From assembly GCA_905221605.1 (NCBI GenBank), contig CAJNDS010001946.1, positions 1-62,000 of the forward strand: a stretch of 62,000 nucleotides of DNA, written 5' to 3'. Below the pieces are notes generated by a model, which worked only from the letters and a program-made list of their open reading frames with translations, made no database searches and was not told the origin of the DNA. This stretch comes from Symbiodinium natans. Its lineage: Eukaryota > Sar > Dinophyceae > Suessiales > Symbiodiniaceae. Below are positions 21,000 through 33,474 of this stretch, piece after piece; positions within the stretch are counted from its first letter, which is position 1; each line of letters begins with the position of its first letter. Position numbers and translations under genes: made by a program.

Positions 21000-23393
21000 C
21001 TAAAAGGAAATGCTGGCTCATGCCATACGCCATGATCGCAGCACGCTTGGATCTGTTCCAGTGGCAGTGCTGACCGTCATCTGTTCTCTACGGACAAATT
21101 TCAACTTCAGCCTGCTCTGCGACTACCACAGCGTCAGACACATGATCCAAGGAGACATTTGCAGAATGGCTTTGAGGGTTGTTGTTCCAACTGTGACCTA
21201 TGCAAGGAATCCCGCCAAATCCCTGAAGTCTCTGAAGCCCTTGGATCGCTCCTTCAGAGCGGCGGCATCACGCACACAACCTCTCCACTGCCTGGCGCTC
21301 TACATGCGCCATGCTCAGGCTAAGGGTGCTGGAGTTTGGAACTATTCAAGCATTCTTGCTAGTTCGCAGTTTCGCGTCACCTGCCGGTTAAAGCCCATCT
21401 GCTTACAGCTTCAACATGATCAAAGAGGTCAACATACCCCCCACGCGAGAATGTGCACGACTTCAATAGCACCAAGTTCTGGAACAGCATGCGCTGCAGT
21501 GTCACAGCACGTGTGTGGTGCTGCAGATGCATCGCGTCTCTCGCAGCTTCGGGCCTAAGGGTTCCTCGAAATGGCAGTTTGCACGTAGCGACGTAGGGTT
21601 CTGTCAATACCCAGATGTTTGTCTCCGTTTCGCACTTTGTCTCGTGCTGGCAACAGGTTGACATCGTTAGACAGCTGGGGTTCGCGCATCCCAGTTCGAA
21701 ATTCAAGGGCCCAGTGCTTTGCCGTAGGACCCTCAGGCAAGAAAACCTTGTGAAACCCTTAAGGGCACGAGAACTACAACCCCTGCAAAAAAGAGAAGCT
21801 AGACGAAAGCCCGAGCCCCTACCTGGCGCAGGGAGCGGCAGCCATGGAGTGCAGCATCAACGCTTCGCCTGAGTTCGGAAATTATATGGGCTTTGTTGGT
21901 TTCGAGTTTGGATCTGGCGGAGAAAGTGCCCTTGGTTGTCAGTCAGCATTGATGAGGCTTGAGGCGCGGCCATCGCGAGATAGGAGATTCCGGGACAGCA
22001 CAGGCCATGACAAAAGTCATAACTGGCAACTGCGTGCGCTGAAAATTTTTCAAGCTTTTGGGTCCAACAGGACCGTCCATGAACGCTGGCGCCCCTGAAG
22101 CCTCTGCATCCCCAATTCTCCACCTGCAACTGGCTCATTGAATACCGGTACTGGCCCAAATCCATAAACCCTCCCAAGCACCTTGTTGCCCACACACCCT
22201 TAAACCCAAAGTTGTTTCTTGCCCCAGCTAGTTAATGAGCGTTATGTAGCTATTTGTAGTTGGGGTTGTTCGGAGTGCTATCTCTGAACTCTTTCAGGTG
22301 AGGTACACAAAGGAAGCCCGAACCTCTAAACCTTGCTGGGTTTAAACGGTACACCACATGTGGCGTTTCTGGGGCTGTGTACAACGAACTTTTTAGCAAA
22401 CAACAGCTTGGTCGAACGACTGCGAAACGCAACCTGAGCGAGAAGCAACTTGTTGCGGAAAATACATGTTCTCACCGTTTATACGCCAAAGGTCCTGGTT
22501 AGGCCGGACGAGCCGTGGGCAAAAATGCCAGCAAAAGAGTGGCCCCAACAGGGACACGGAGGCTAGGACATGCAAAAGATGGCACGAAGAGCTGTGCCAA
22601 AAGAGGCAAAGACACCAAAGGCAAACTTCAGTTGGGCGATGCCATTTCGTGAATGGACAAAAAAAGCCTAGTCGAGTCCTATTTGATGATTTTGTTCCCA
22701 GAGGAAACCTTGAGCTCATGGCTTGGAAAAGCCCATGTCGCGGAGCTTGGAGGCCCACTTCCTTGGCCAAGGATGTTAGGATGTGTTGGGGCCCTAGCTA
22801 ATGGTGCACAGAAGGACCAAGAGCACAAAGTGCACCAAGAACTTGTAAAACCACCACACCCACATCCAAGAAGAAGGCATCGTAGCGTCGCTGCGGCCGA
22901 GACTCTCGCACTTGGTCTGGGCTCTGGCATCCACTGCCACCACCACCGCCTGGCTGTGTGAACTCTAGGGAAATTGGCTGAGAGCGAGCCCAGGGACATT
23001 CTCAGGAAAGACGCCGCGCGGCCGTGAGGTCTCTCAACCCCCCCCCCCCACAGAATAACATTTTGGAAGCAGTAAAACATTCGCTCAACACTTGACTGTT
23101 GCCGCGAAAGCTATGGAATCACAGGGGCCAGAAATCAATCTAATGCACAAGTCCCCGAACTGTGGCGCCCTTCCAGATAGCAATGGTCCATCAAGACGTG
23201 AAGCCCCAAAGCAAAGTCGACAAGGGCCGTTGCCACTCAGTGGCTCCCGCATACCTGTGAGCATGTACTTAACGCTGTCTCTGGTATCCGATGATCCCTC
23301 CGGACCAACTCGCCAGCAGAACTAAAACTACAGGGCGACATCCCAATTCACCAGCTGATCCGACAGCACATCCAAAACGACATTCTGATCACC
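21000..23393. other. No gene recognised
   Basis: Contains short overlapping frames on both strands and a C-run at 23040-23050. A hydrophobic minus-strand stretch near 22810-22900 (RYDAFFLDVGVVVLQVLGAL) could be a membrane exon but has no convincing splice sites. Confidence 0.3.
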
Positions 23394-23496
23394 CTATGGC
23401 CTGGCCTTGGCCTTGGCCTTAGCCTGAGCTTTGGCCTTGGCCGTGGGCTTGGCCTTGGCCTTGGCCGGGGCAGCTGCAAGGCGATGCGCAGGCGTC
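23394..23496 (-). CDS. 3'-terminal exon encoding an Ala-Lys-rich tail
   Basis: A strong acceptor (TGTTTTTTATCGCAG|GACG) leads into TPAHRLAAAPAKAKAKPT and a run of AK dipeptides, ending at TAG (23394-23396). AK-rich tails occur in histone-H1-like and other nucleic-acid-binding basic proteins; here that is only an inference from composition. Upstream exons were not identified. A basic Ala/Arg/Lys-rich frame at 23680-23800 could be one. Confidence 0.45.
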
Positions 23497-23499
23497 CTG

Positions 23500-26400
23500 C
23501 GATAAAAAACAGCGGTTTCAGGGTTTGAAGTCCGAAGATTCAAGCCTTCTCGCAAAACCGGTAGACTACAGTGCCCAGAACCTCGCTCGGTCTTCTTTGC
23601 GCTCACTTGCACAAGCACCAACCACCAAGGGCTTGCATGATGAAACATGATGCACGAGCCGTGCTCACGCCGTGATAACCATTCAATGTCAGGGCCTCAA
23701 TGTCTCCAGCTGCCTGGCGGCGCTTGGTGGCTGCTTGCCCCGGAGGCGCCTTCGGGGCCTCACGGCATCCATCCCACAATTGCTCCCGGACTTGCATTCT
23801 CCTCCTGAACCTTGTATCCTGCCTTGTTTGAATCCAGGAGACACTGGCGCTTTGCTACTAAAGTTCTGGATGCCCTGGCACAAGCCCATGGTCCCGGTGC
23901 CGAGTGCACACTTTGTGGAAACTGCAGGTAAGCCCTGCAAGCCCCTCTCATGTGCCAGGGCTCGCACCCTGTCTCGGTGTCACAGCTCGGGCGTGGGATC
24001 TCGGACCGCTTCCTCCCGGACAAGTACTTTGGGCCTCGAGCTGTTGCTCTACCTATAATTACCTAAAAAATTTTCCTCATATAGGTGCTAACCGCAAAGG
24101 CCATATCAGCCTCTGCTCGGGGTCCTCTTGCCGGCAACAAGCAGCTCGCGAGCGGCGGCCTGAGACTTCCATTCAAAAGTTTGGGATGCGGAGATTTGGT
24201 TGGGGGGCAATCCTGAAACTCCGACACCCCATGCTCAAACGCCCCAACTCAAACCTATACCCGCCTTGGACCTTACCCATTGTTCTACTACATGTCGCTT
24301 GGCCTGGCACTGATCGGCACTCCAAAGGTCCGCCGGGACGGACAAGAGCGAGCCTGGGATCCCCAAATCAGTAAAGTATCGTACAAAGTTGATGGGCGCT
24401 GCAGGGCTCTACGGAAATCTTGTTGGGGGTACTCCATGGGATTTGCGGTTTCTGGGGGTAGGCAAATTTTGGAATACTCTGCGGGATTCTCCAGTTTCCG
24501 CTCGAGCTTCGAGGCAGTGAAGGAGACACGGGCGAGGAGCATAACTTACGATCGAACAACCCACACTCCCACACCCCCACACCGAGCGTCGGGAAAAAGA
24601 AGGCCTTAGACTAAGGGCTGCAACTGCTCCAAGGTAACTTTGCATTTGCTTTATTGAGGGCCCTTTGCGACGCTCTGATGCCCAATCTTGGTTTCGCTCC
24701 TTGCGCTGAGACTCATGGGGTGCATCGGGTGTCTGCTTGGTGCCTTCGCCTTAACCCGACAAGGCGGTCTTCGGGACTGGGATTTGAGGTTTCATAGATG
24801 CGCGCCATGAAGCCATGACACCGAAAGAAGCTCCGATCCCTCGAGATTCTGCTCCATCAGTGAACACGGCACGCTGAGCTTCGCTGTTTTGAAACCAAGC
24901 CTCGTGCGAAGCCCCAAAACTTAGAAGTTCCAGCTTTGAAATCAGAAACCCTCCATCTCAGCCACGCAGCTCAAGCTCAGGCGTGGTGACACCGGGGCAG
25001 CATAGCGGCCTCGCTTCCGCGCTGAGAAAAGTGGATTTCGGTGTGAGGGTAGAGAAGGCTTTGGGGCTGTTGTGCCGTCTCCTGCAGCTAGAATCCTAGA
25101 ATTTGACAGCTTTAAGGTTAAGGCTTACACGTACTGGCCCTTGTGCTTCGAAATATTTTTAGCTGCCCTGAGATCACTGCCGCTCTTCGGTTTGGGGCCT
25201 GGCTTGGGCCGGGAGGCGCCCATGATGGTGGGAATACGGGCACAACCATGTTGCACCATGGGGTGTTACAATGAGCCTGGGTAGGAAGCTACGGCCTCAC
25301 CTCATGACATCTCATCTTGAAAAGAAATGCCTAGTTGTTTTGGCAGGCCAGCTCTCAGTGTCCGATCCCTCACGACAGCCCTCTGCAGCTCTTGTCAGGT
25401 GTTTTCGACTTGGACAAGCCGGGGAGATTCAGGGCCAAACTGCGAACACCTGCATTCATCCCAGCACATCGGCGACACACATTCTCTGAACGGCTGCTGC
25501 TTACACACCGAACCCAGTTCAATAGGGTTTCGACTTCAATCTCTTCTGTCCTGGAAGCGTCAAGGCATCCGAAGCCATGCGGCTCAAGCTCAACCGCAGA
25601 GAAGGACGTGGAGAGGCGAAGCCTTGGGGAAGTTCGGCTTTGTGAGAAGTACGGCTACACAGGCTCTGGGATGCTTCGTCCTCTTATCACCCTGCCACAT
25701 TGTCGTTGGAAGGCCCGGGTGGTTTTGTTTGTGGTTTTTTTTTGGATTGGGAGGAGTTTGACGCAGAAGATCTGCATCTCCTTTATATTTGCAGAGGAAG
25801 TCCTTTGTCTTCTCTCCATTTGAAAATGAACAGTTGTTAGAGCTAACTTTGAAGCATGACATGTCACGGCACTGACCCCTCAAAATCCGCCGAGCGCCCG
25901 AGGCCTCTCGAACCCCCCATCTGTCCGAGAAGCTGCGGCGTGGGATGGTGAGTGCTGCCTTGGAAGGCGGCTCGACCTGGCAAGTGTTTTAAACGCAGTC
26001 TCCATGGTGTTTGATTGCTTTGCGTTCCTACGGACGATGCATGGTCTGCAGGTTTCTGGCGAGGTTTCTTTGCAACAAGGGCCAATCTGGCTCCACCTGC
26101 AGTATCCATTCACACCATCGCACTGGTTTCCACAGGACGTGAAACATGAGAAATGTCATGACTCATGTCGGAGTGGAGCAGTGTGCGAGAAGGGGCGAAG
26201 ACGGACGAAGCCGCTTCATGGAACACTGGCTCGCGGCAGTCGAATGCGGATTCAGTGACATGCAGAAGTGAGGGGCACAAGGGAAGAGTTCGAAGATTGG
26301 GATGCCAGGATGTGTCAGCTCAAGCCCGTGGACCGACACCCAGGTTGTAAGAATGGTTGTGAGGGCGATCTGAAACCCTTGCACACATCCCCATGCAGAC

Positions 26401-26700
26401 CATTCGTTGAGTGCTTCCACATGCTTCCACGTTCGGTACGAAGGCTCAAAGACCGCAGGTGTGGCAAAGCCGTAGAGTCGCCGTAGAGCCCTGGCTGTCT
26501 TCTGAAGCCAACGGAGCACACTTGGGAAACGAGAGATGGCTTCCAGCAAGAGAGGCTGGCAGTTTCGAAAGTTCATACGAGACCAGCGTCAGCGATGGCA
26601 TCGCTTTGGGTGTTGCGATGATTGCGATGTGAAGGTGGATGTGCAGCATGGCCAACCCCCTCCATCCCCCAACATGAACATATAATGAGCCATGAATGTT
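23500..26700. other. No gene recognised; a weak spliced-leader-like stretch
   Basis: Frames here are short or open on both strands. At 25569-25588 the plus strand reads CCGAAGCCATGCGGCTCAAG, which resembles the 3' part of the dinoflagellate spliced leader with a few mismatches and one missing base. This is weak and reported as a finding. A hydrophobic plus-strand frame around 25690-25760 is driven by a T-run. Confidence 0.3.
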
Positions 26701-26710
26701 TCATGCGCTA

Positions 26711-27037
26711 CTAACCATTCACCACGTAAACAGGTGGACCTAGTCCGACCCCCCCCCCCCCCCCCCAACACCCCCAAACTCTCAGATCCTTCATCTCCAC
26801 ATCCCCAACCCTACGCTCCAAGTCCTTGTACTGGGTTTTGAAACGGACAGAACCACAAACTCTGCAAGCTAATCCCATAGCAAGCCCTCCCAAGAGCACC
26901 TCACTCTGCTGAGTCACCGCCAGGACCCGCGGTGGTGTCACGACCTCTTGGGGGGAGGCTGGTTGTGGCTTTGGGGGCATTTGGCGCTTTAAGGCTTTAA
27001 GGCTTAGGAGTAGGGCCTGAAAAGGAAGGCATCTCAT
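26711..27037 (-). CDS. Possible exon of unknown protein
   Basis: A 108-codon frame whose middle reads like protein (VLAVTQQSEVLLGGLAMG, then FKTQYKDLERRVGDVEMK). The last part looks like a short amphipathic or coiled-coil helix. The frame then enters a poly-C run (26747-26766, plus) that gives poly-Gly, so the real exon probably ends before it. No family recognised. Confidence 0.35.
   Translation of the reverse strand: MRCLPFQALLLSLKALKRQMPPKPQPASPQEVVTPPRVLAVTQQSEVLLGGLAMGLACRVCGSVRFKTQYKDLERRVGDVEMKDLRVWGCWGGGGGVGLGPPVYVVNG
26747..26766. repeat. Poly-C run
   Basis: About twenty consecutive C residues. Similar C-runs occur at 33048-33056, 36419-36434, 53976-53992 and 56042-56059. These are prone to length error in assembly. 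Confidence 0.95.
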
Positions 27038-27166
27038 TCGAAGTCTGAGTGGCCATCAAGGGTTAAAGGCACACCCAAAACATATCCTCAGGCTGCTTCG
27101 ATTGTAAGCCGTCTGACAGAGCCCACATGGAGCCCTTTCCAACATCTGCAGCTTTCTTGATTGCAA

Positions 27167-27183
27167 TATATATATATATATAT
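27167..27183. repeat. (TA)n microsatellite
   Basis: A short uninterrupted TA run. Confidence 0.9.
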
Positions 27184-27273
27184 TGTTTCTTGGGTGGGGC
27201 TACTTTCAGAACGATCTAGCTTAGAAGAGTGTGTCACTTGAAGCCGAACGCCGGCTCGCGTTGCCCAGCTTAG

Positions 27274-27448
27274 CTACATGACATCTACCGGCACCTTCTC
27301 GGCAGCCTGCGAAGCTGTGACACGCTCCGCCTCGTCGGGCAGAGGATTCTTTAACGCACTCTGTCCAATCCCTCGATTCCGATTCACATACCTCCCAAGC
27401 GGATACATCGTCAAATCCTGCAGCGGTGTCAGACTTGGCTGCCCGAAC
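27274..27448 (-). CDS. 3'-terminal exon of an unrecognised protein
   Basis: A clear acceptor (GTTTTATTTGGTAG|GTTCGGG) opens a 57-residue frame that ends in TAG: QPSLTPLQDLTMYPLGRY, VNRNRGIGQSALKNPLP, a Glu/Ala-rich helix-like part and VPVDVM at the end. Composition, splice signal and stop placement make this a good coding exon. I do not recognise the protein. The UBA-like exon at 28.2-28.3 kb lies upstream on the same strand and could belong to the same gene. Confidence 0.6.
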
Positions 27449-28236
27449 CTACCAAATAAAACACGCAAAAAGGATACAGTAGAACTACAAGGGCAGAAGA
27501 TTTTATTCCAGCATGAGCTGCTCAGCTTGTCGACAAAAATGCCTCTTGTGCTCTACGCTTCACATCGTGCAAACCATCAGGGTTGCAGAGCTGCGAGATG
27601 CATCGAGGTTTGCGAGTTTGGGGCTGGAGCCGGTTGTGGAATCCGTTCCGCTGCTGTCAAAACATGCTACGTGGCTCTCTTGCACATGCTAGATAGCAAG
27701 CTCTTTGATACTACCGGTTTGCTGCGGGTACTGGTCCAGAGCTTCTTCTATTCTGAAGAATTCCTAGCGTGCCTAATTTGGAGTCGTTTGCGGAGTGTGC
27801 AGCATCATGGCCCGACGCCTGGGTCAGCCACTCCACTGCCCGGCGCAAGGACCGGCAACATCCTCGGCGTTGACCGCGACACGGGGCTGTGAAGTCGGCT
27901 GGCTGATAGCAGCTAGCACCAAGGCCCAACCTTGCCCTTGGCTGCCGTCTAGCAGAACTACGCTAATACTGAAGCCGATGAACTGCCATTGGCTCACCTC
28001 ATCCGAGTGAACATCCAATGCCGTGACGCGACCTTTGTTGCAACCCACACTACTGTTAGACTTGTCGCATACAGTAGCTTGAGTAAAAAAGTTCTGCAAG
28101 TCATTCGAGCTCGTGGATGGTCCAATTCAGCATTTGACTGCGGGCGTTGCAGTGCATGGCAAGCCCAGGCCACGCCAAACCTCACCTCCATAGCCTTACC
28201 ACCCAAAACCAACTCTCAAACCACTCTCCGCTGTTA
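27449..28236. other. Probable intron(s); no exon assigned
   Basis: Several short minus-strand frames (for example VTALDVHSDEVSQWQFIG near 28000) are possible exons but lack clear boundaries. A 204-codon plus-strand frame at 27278-27892 overlaps the terminal exon on the other strand and is about the length expected by chance. Confidence 0.3.
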
Positions 28237-28307
28237 GAGACTCTTTCGGGGCCTGGCGTAGGGCCTCGTCCACATCGGGGCCAGCAAATCCCATCTCGCA
28301 CAGCCTT
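28237..28307 (-). CDS. UBA-domain-like exon
   Basis: Reads RRLCEMGFAGPDVDEALRQA, which matches the first two helices of a ubiquitin-associated (UBA) domain: the MGF loop followed by an AL-rich helix. An AG acceptor (GAGAAG|GC) lies just upstream. The third helix would be in a following exon, not found. The frame was chosen for the motif; other frames are also open here. UBA domains bind ubiquitin. Confidence 0.4.
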
Positions 28308-28309
28308 CT

Positions 28310-30960
28310 CGAGGGTTGAAGAAGTTTCGTTCTTCCCAGCAGCTTAAGCAGTCGGGTTTCTTTCTCGAGAAGTGCAACGGGAGCAATGTCCTTTCGGAGA
28401 CAACACTAAACTGGAACGGAGCCAAAACGAACACGGAACTCAACGCATAGCGGCATGTAGAAGGGCATGCGGAACGGAATTTCATGCACAACCAGCATAG
28501 TGCTGTGTAATGTCATGTGTTTTGTAGTGCTAGTAATGTGTTGCAATGTGTCCCGAAATCGTTTGCCATGCCTTGCAATGCTTGCCATGCAATGCAAAGT
28601 TGAATGGTGCCCTTCCTCCTTCCTTTCCAAAGTGACCGAACGCTCGCTTCTGATGCCTGAAACTTTCTTTGGCCGAAGTGGCAGGAGAAGGTACAGAATC
28701 TTATTTTCATTTAAGGGGGCAGCAACTCACCAGCTTGCAGAAGTTCAAGGGGCTTCACGCTATAATGGGCTTAGAGATGTGGAAGTTTTGGGTCGTCAGT
28801 GCTGTGCCAATGATGAACAGGTCGTCCCGCGCAGCTTCCATGGCAGATTCGCAAGTCTTGTGTCAAAGTCGGAAGCGAAGCATTTAGCACGTTCCAACGC
28901 CGGCCTCTGCGCCTTCTCGGCCCGCGATTTGGCCATGGCCGCTTGGCTGCTAGAGTAAGCGGCTGATATTATGCGCCAGGTCTTGTGCCAACAATCCCTT
29001 CACAAGATTTTCCGCAGAATCACGCAGGCACATGTAGCAGTCCACAACTTCAAGACAAGAGCTACTCTTGTTGATATTGTACCAAGCCGACAGCGACCTC
29101 TTACAAATTCCTCACAAATTCATTGCTGAGTTGTTCAGTGCTGCCTCTCATGCCTTCTCCAAGCCTAAAAAACTGCCACGTGAAGACGTGTGTAACATCG
29201 CAGGGACGCAGTCCTGCAACCCAAGTTCCCTTCCCACATATATAATCATACGAAGTACTTTGAAGACATGTTTATATTTTAGGATACGGAGTGCAATGGA
29301 CAAAGCCTCGTGTGACAAAGAATCACACCGTGGAGCATGACGCAGAACCCACGCTCTCCACTCCTGTTCAGGTTGGCACATGAGCAAAGCATTGGCGGTG
29401 ACACTGCGTTGACCCTGTGACAGCATCGGCACGTTCGACAGGGTGGTCTCGGGGTCTTTGCAATCCTCCTGAGACTGTGGGGTTCCCCCCAGAAACGAAG
29501 TTTGCCTGGAGCGTTTTACGGAAACACCTCAGCGACATCCCACATTCTCTCCCCTGGATTCTTGACACTCCAGCTCTCTGCGGATCATCGACCCCCTCTC
29601 CAACACGCGGCCCCATGTTCGGGGGTGGAGAGGCTTCGGCCCCCTGCCCTGTGCCCTGGCACATCCTTGGCACAACCTTGTTGCTTTGCGGCTACAGGCC
29701 TCAAAGCAAACCACTCTGAAGTTCCCATTTAGGAGCTTAAAAAGTGGAGGGTTCACGGCTTAGACCCTAAACCCTGAACCCTAAACCCTCACAGCTAAGG
29801 ACCAGGGATCAGAGTCGTGAGTTATGAGTCATGACGCTTTGGCCATCTCGACTGATGATCTGACTCTTACTTCGCTGCAAGAGATCCTTCTCATGTCCTC
29901 CCATGAGGTGTTGAGAAGCTGCGCGTGGAAAAGCTGCAGGTCACCAGAGCAGGTTCAGGCAGGCTTGGCTGTGGCTGTTGGCAGAAGACCACACCCGCGC
30001 CTAGATATCGACCTATGTGAGTCACAAGTACACGAAAGGCACTTTGATCCAAACACCCTGAAAAGTTGTAATACTTGCAATTTGCCTTAGACCCTAAGCG
30101 CTTCTACAGAAGGACCTCTTGCCGCGTCCGAGGCTTGCCCGTAAGAGGCTTGCCCGTAATTTCGTGATCAAAGCCGTCGCTATGCACTAGGGTGGCCGCC
30201 TGACACACGGCGCAGGTGGTTATAAGGGTTGAGGGCTCCGAAGGCCATCATAAAAAAGCTGCTTATGCTCCCTGGCGCCACCTCCGAAAGGTCCAAAGTT
30301 CTCATTCTTAGCACCAGCCGGAGAACTTCTTCTTGCTCCTGGGTGGATTGATTTGAAAGCAGCGTATAGTGCTTGTGGGACCTAGGGTGCGTCTGGCGAT
30401 GCTGGGGTTCGGATGTCGGCATATGCGGATTTGATGGGTTTTAAGTTCTGAGGCAGAGTTCTTCTCGTTCCTGGAAAGCTTGGCTGATGGGCTACCACAG
30501 CAGGGGAAGCTACTCCACATCAGGGCGGTGAGTTCTTTAGGGCCGGGGTGCATCTCAGGATTCGGAGGCGTCTTGGGGGGGGGAAGGGGTGGGCAACCCG
30601 GAACCCCAAGCGCCCCACGCCGAGGCCTTTGATCCAGCCTTTCTTTTCAGCTTCTTGTTCAGCTTCTTTTTCAGCTTCTTCTTTTCCTCGGAATACCCAG
30701 ATGTTCCAGTCGCAAAACCCAGACGAAACAAAACATAAAAGCAATCCAAACGCAATAGGCTTGCAAACTACTTAATTTGGATTTCCAATCTGTGGCCTGC
30801 TAGTGATCTCTTGCATATCGGCAAGCTAGTCAACCCTTTGTCATTGAGCCGCTCGCCTCTTACTCCCCGCACATTTCGGGTTTAGAGTATGCCCCTCCCA
30901 CACCTTTGGGGTTAAAAATGGTTTGTTTGCCAGCCGCCACTTTCTAGGTGTAGGCTTGCA
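28310..30960. other. No gene recognised; minor telomere-like and TGCAATG-rich tracts
   Basis: At 28490-28600 there is a low-complexity stretch of ATG/TGC-rich words. A minus-strand frame near 28840-28930 (MAKSRAEKAQRPALERAK) could be a basic exon. CCCTAAACCC units occur at 29764-29795. Otherwise I see nothing. Confidence 0.3.
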
Positions 30961-30974
30961 GCGCTAAAAAAAGC

Positions 30975-32250
30975 ACCCTGACTCGCTCAGGTGCACATCT
31001 TCGCTTTCCGGCTCGCGAGTATGTTCATGTTACAAGTGCTCCCACGCACTGGTAACATTACAAGTGCTCCCACGCACTGGTAACATGGACAAATCGTCGT
31101 GTGGAGTTGGCGGGGTAGGCGCACAGCGCACAAGAAACAATAAAAACACACCCCGAACAGACACCGGAACAAACACAGGAGGAGGAAGTGTAGGCGCTGC
31201 GATATTGCATTTCTGGACGAAACCCCTGCGGTCGCTGCACGAAGAAAAAACGGCCACGATTTCGTGGGCCGACTTCGTGTCGAAGTGCCATCTAAGAACT
31301 GTGCCCGCTGTCAGCCATCTGTCGGACATATTTATACAGATATTACATACACGTACAAGTAATTAAGTACACTTATAGCTTGAAGAAAACTATTTCCTTT
31401 GTTCTTGTCTCAAATCATGAGACCAAAGTGGCCCTGCACACCCCTAAACCCCAAACCTTAACCCTCAACTCCAAACGCTACACCCTAAACTTAAGCCCCC
31501 ATCTCCAAGCCCTAAACCCTGAACTTTGGCACACGGCGCCCAAAACAAAAAACAAAAATAATCGTGTTAGAGAACGGGGTCAGGGGAAAATGTAGGAAAG
31601 CGTGGCAGGCACAGCGAAATCGTGTCTTTTGACCAACCCCAGCGGTCGCATCCAAGAAGCAAAATCGGGTCTTGATATTGTGACCAGTTTCTAGGGGCAT
31701 GGATGCTCCCACGCACTGGTAACATGGACGAAATCGTCGTGCGGGCAGGGATGCTCTGGCCCGTCATGGATGCTCTGGCCCTTCGCAAGCAATGGTAACA
31801 TGGACGTGCGAGCCAGAAAGCGAAGATGTGCACCTGAGCGAGTCAGGATGTTCTTTTTTTTGCGCCGCAAGCCTAAGTTAAGGGCTTAGGGTTTGGAGTT
31901 GGGGGTGAAGGTTTGGGGTTTTAGGGGTGTACAGGGCCACTTTGGTCTCATGATTTGAGACAAGAAAAAAGGAAATAGTTTTCTTCAAGCTATAAGTGTA
32001 CTTAATTACTTGTACGTGTATGTAATATCTGTATACATATGTCCGACAGATGGCTGACAGCGGGCACAGTTCTTAGATGGCACTTCGACACGAAGTCGGC
32101 CCACGAAATCGTGACCGTTTTTCTTCGTGCAGCGACCGCAGGGGTTTCGTCCAGAAATGCAATATCGCTGCGCCTTCCACATTTGCCTACACTTCCTCCT
32201 CCTCCTGCGTTTGTTCCGGTGTCTGTTCGGGGTGTGTTCTTATTTTTTTT
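30975..32250. repeat. Large imperfect inverted repeat with rearranged sub-units
   Basis: The arm at about 31130-31495 is the near-perfect reverse complement of about 31870-32250. A short segment at 30977-31020 is likewise the reverse complement of 31803-31850, but its order relative to the big arms is not that of a simple palindrome. The unit CTCCCACGCACTGGTAACAT occurs at 31040, 31067 and 31706, with a degenerate copy near 31782. Telomere-like CCCTAAA/TTTAGGG tracts sit inside both arms. Open frames mirrored on the two strands (31030-31329 minus, 32039-32341 plus) are by-products of the repeat. Confidence 0.88.
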
Positions 32251-33470
32251 TTGCGCCGCGGGCCGTGGTCACTCATTTTTGGGCTTAAGGTTTGCCACTC
32301 TCCGTAATTGCCAACCAAGTCACGCGGGTGACAGGTCCTGACAAAAACAAATGGATTACAGTCAGCGTTCGATAACTGGTAGTGTTGAAGCCCTGCCTTT
32401 ACCGCGGCGATGCCTGCCAAAAAAGGCAGGACATTTTGGGCTCCAAGGCACGTCCTTGGTTTGGCGACTCACCGTTTCTTCTTCACCCACACACCAAAGC
32501 CTCTCACTGTTCAAGAACTGTTGAATCGCCTCGTGTGTGTAACCGTGCGCTATACAACTAGAAAACTGCTGAAGAATTCACCTTTGCTGAGAACGGCACA
32601 GTTCGTGGTGAACCGCGATGGGTGGACCTCAACAGCTTGGGAAGCGGGGGGGAGGGCTCCGCAGCGTTGAAACTCCGGCCCTAGCGCACACGATCTCACA
32701 CTTACAAGTTCGGCTTGCTTGGCAACTTGGCAACCTTGGCAGCTTATCAAGGTAAACCATACTCAATACAGCACGAACGTGTCTGTCTAAACCTTGTGCT
32801 CATGCAAACGTCATACTTCAAGCGCAGCCGCAGCTCTTGGGCGGGGGGCGGGGGAGCATTTGTGCTATAGACCGTTGTGCTGGACATGTGTGCGGGTTGG
32901 GGGGGTCGAGTGGGCTGCAGTGCCTGTCCCACTTGTGAGCCTTCAGAATTGTCAAAAGGGCTGTCACCTTCAAGCGTTCCACAGAAACATCCTCTGGGTT
33001 GAGGAGAACGTGCGTGTGCGGGTTTATATGTATATATATATGCTCACCCCCCCCCCCTACGACAGACCCCGGAAGCGAAAAAAAGGCTACGGACAGCATA
33101 GCTGCACACAGCAGCCAGACACGTTAACAAACAATAGATATATACATATATATATGTGTGTATATCTATATATGGTACCTCCCTCCCCCAAAAAAAACAC
33201 GTCTCCATATGCTCTTCCCTGAAGTCCGACAGATCGGCCTGCCAGTTTGGTCATGGTAGGGTTTTACGAATTCATTAAATATTTACTCAACTTCACAGAT
33301 TTGTCTACCGTAATTGATTTCAAACACTTTCGTTAACTTCGTTGATTCCAAAAAGCTTAATTCACGTAATTTGATCCACTCAGCAATTGCTCGAGCGAGT
33401 GCTCAAACAGAAGTGACCTGAACAATTTGCTGGACATCGTGGATTGCTATTAATTTCAATAAGATTGCTG
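32251..33470. other. No gene recognised; AT-microsatellite patches
   Basis: TATATA-rich stretches at 33024-33043 and 33135-33175 and a C-run near 33050. Frames are short and I see no exon I would defend. Confidence 0.35.
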
Positions 33471-33474
33471 TTAG

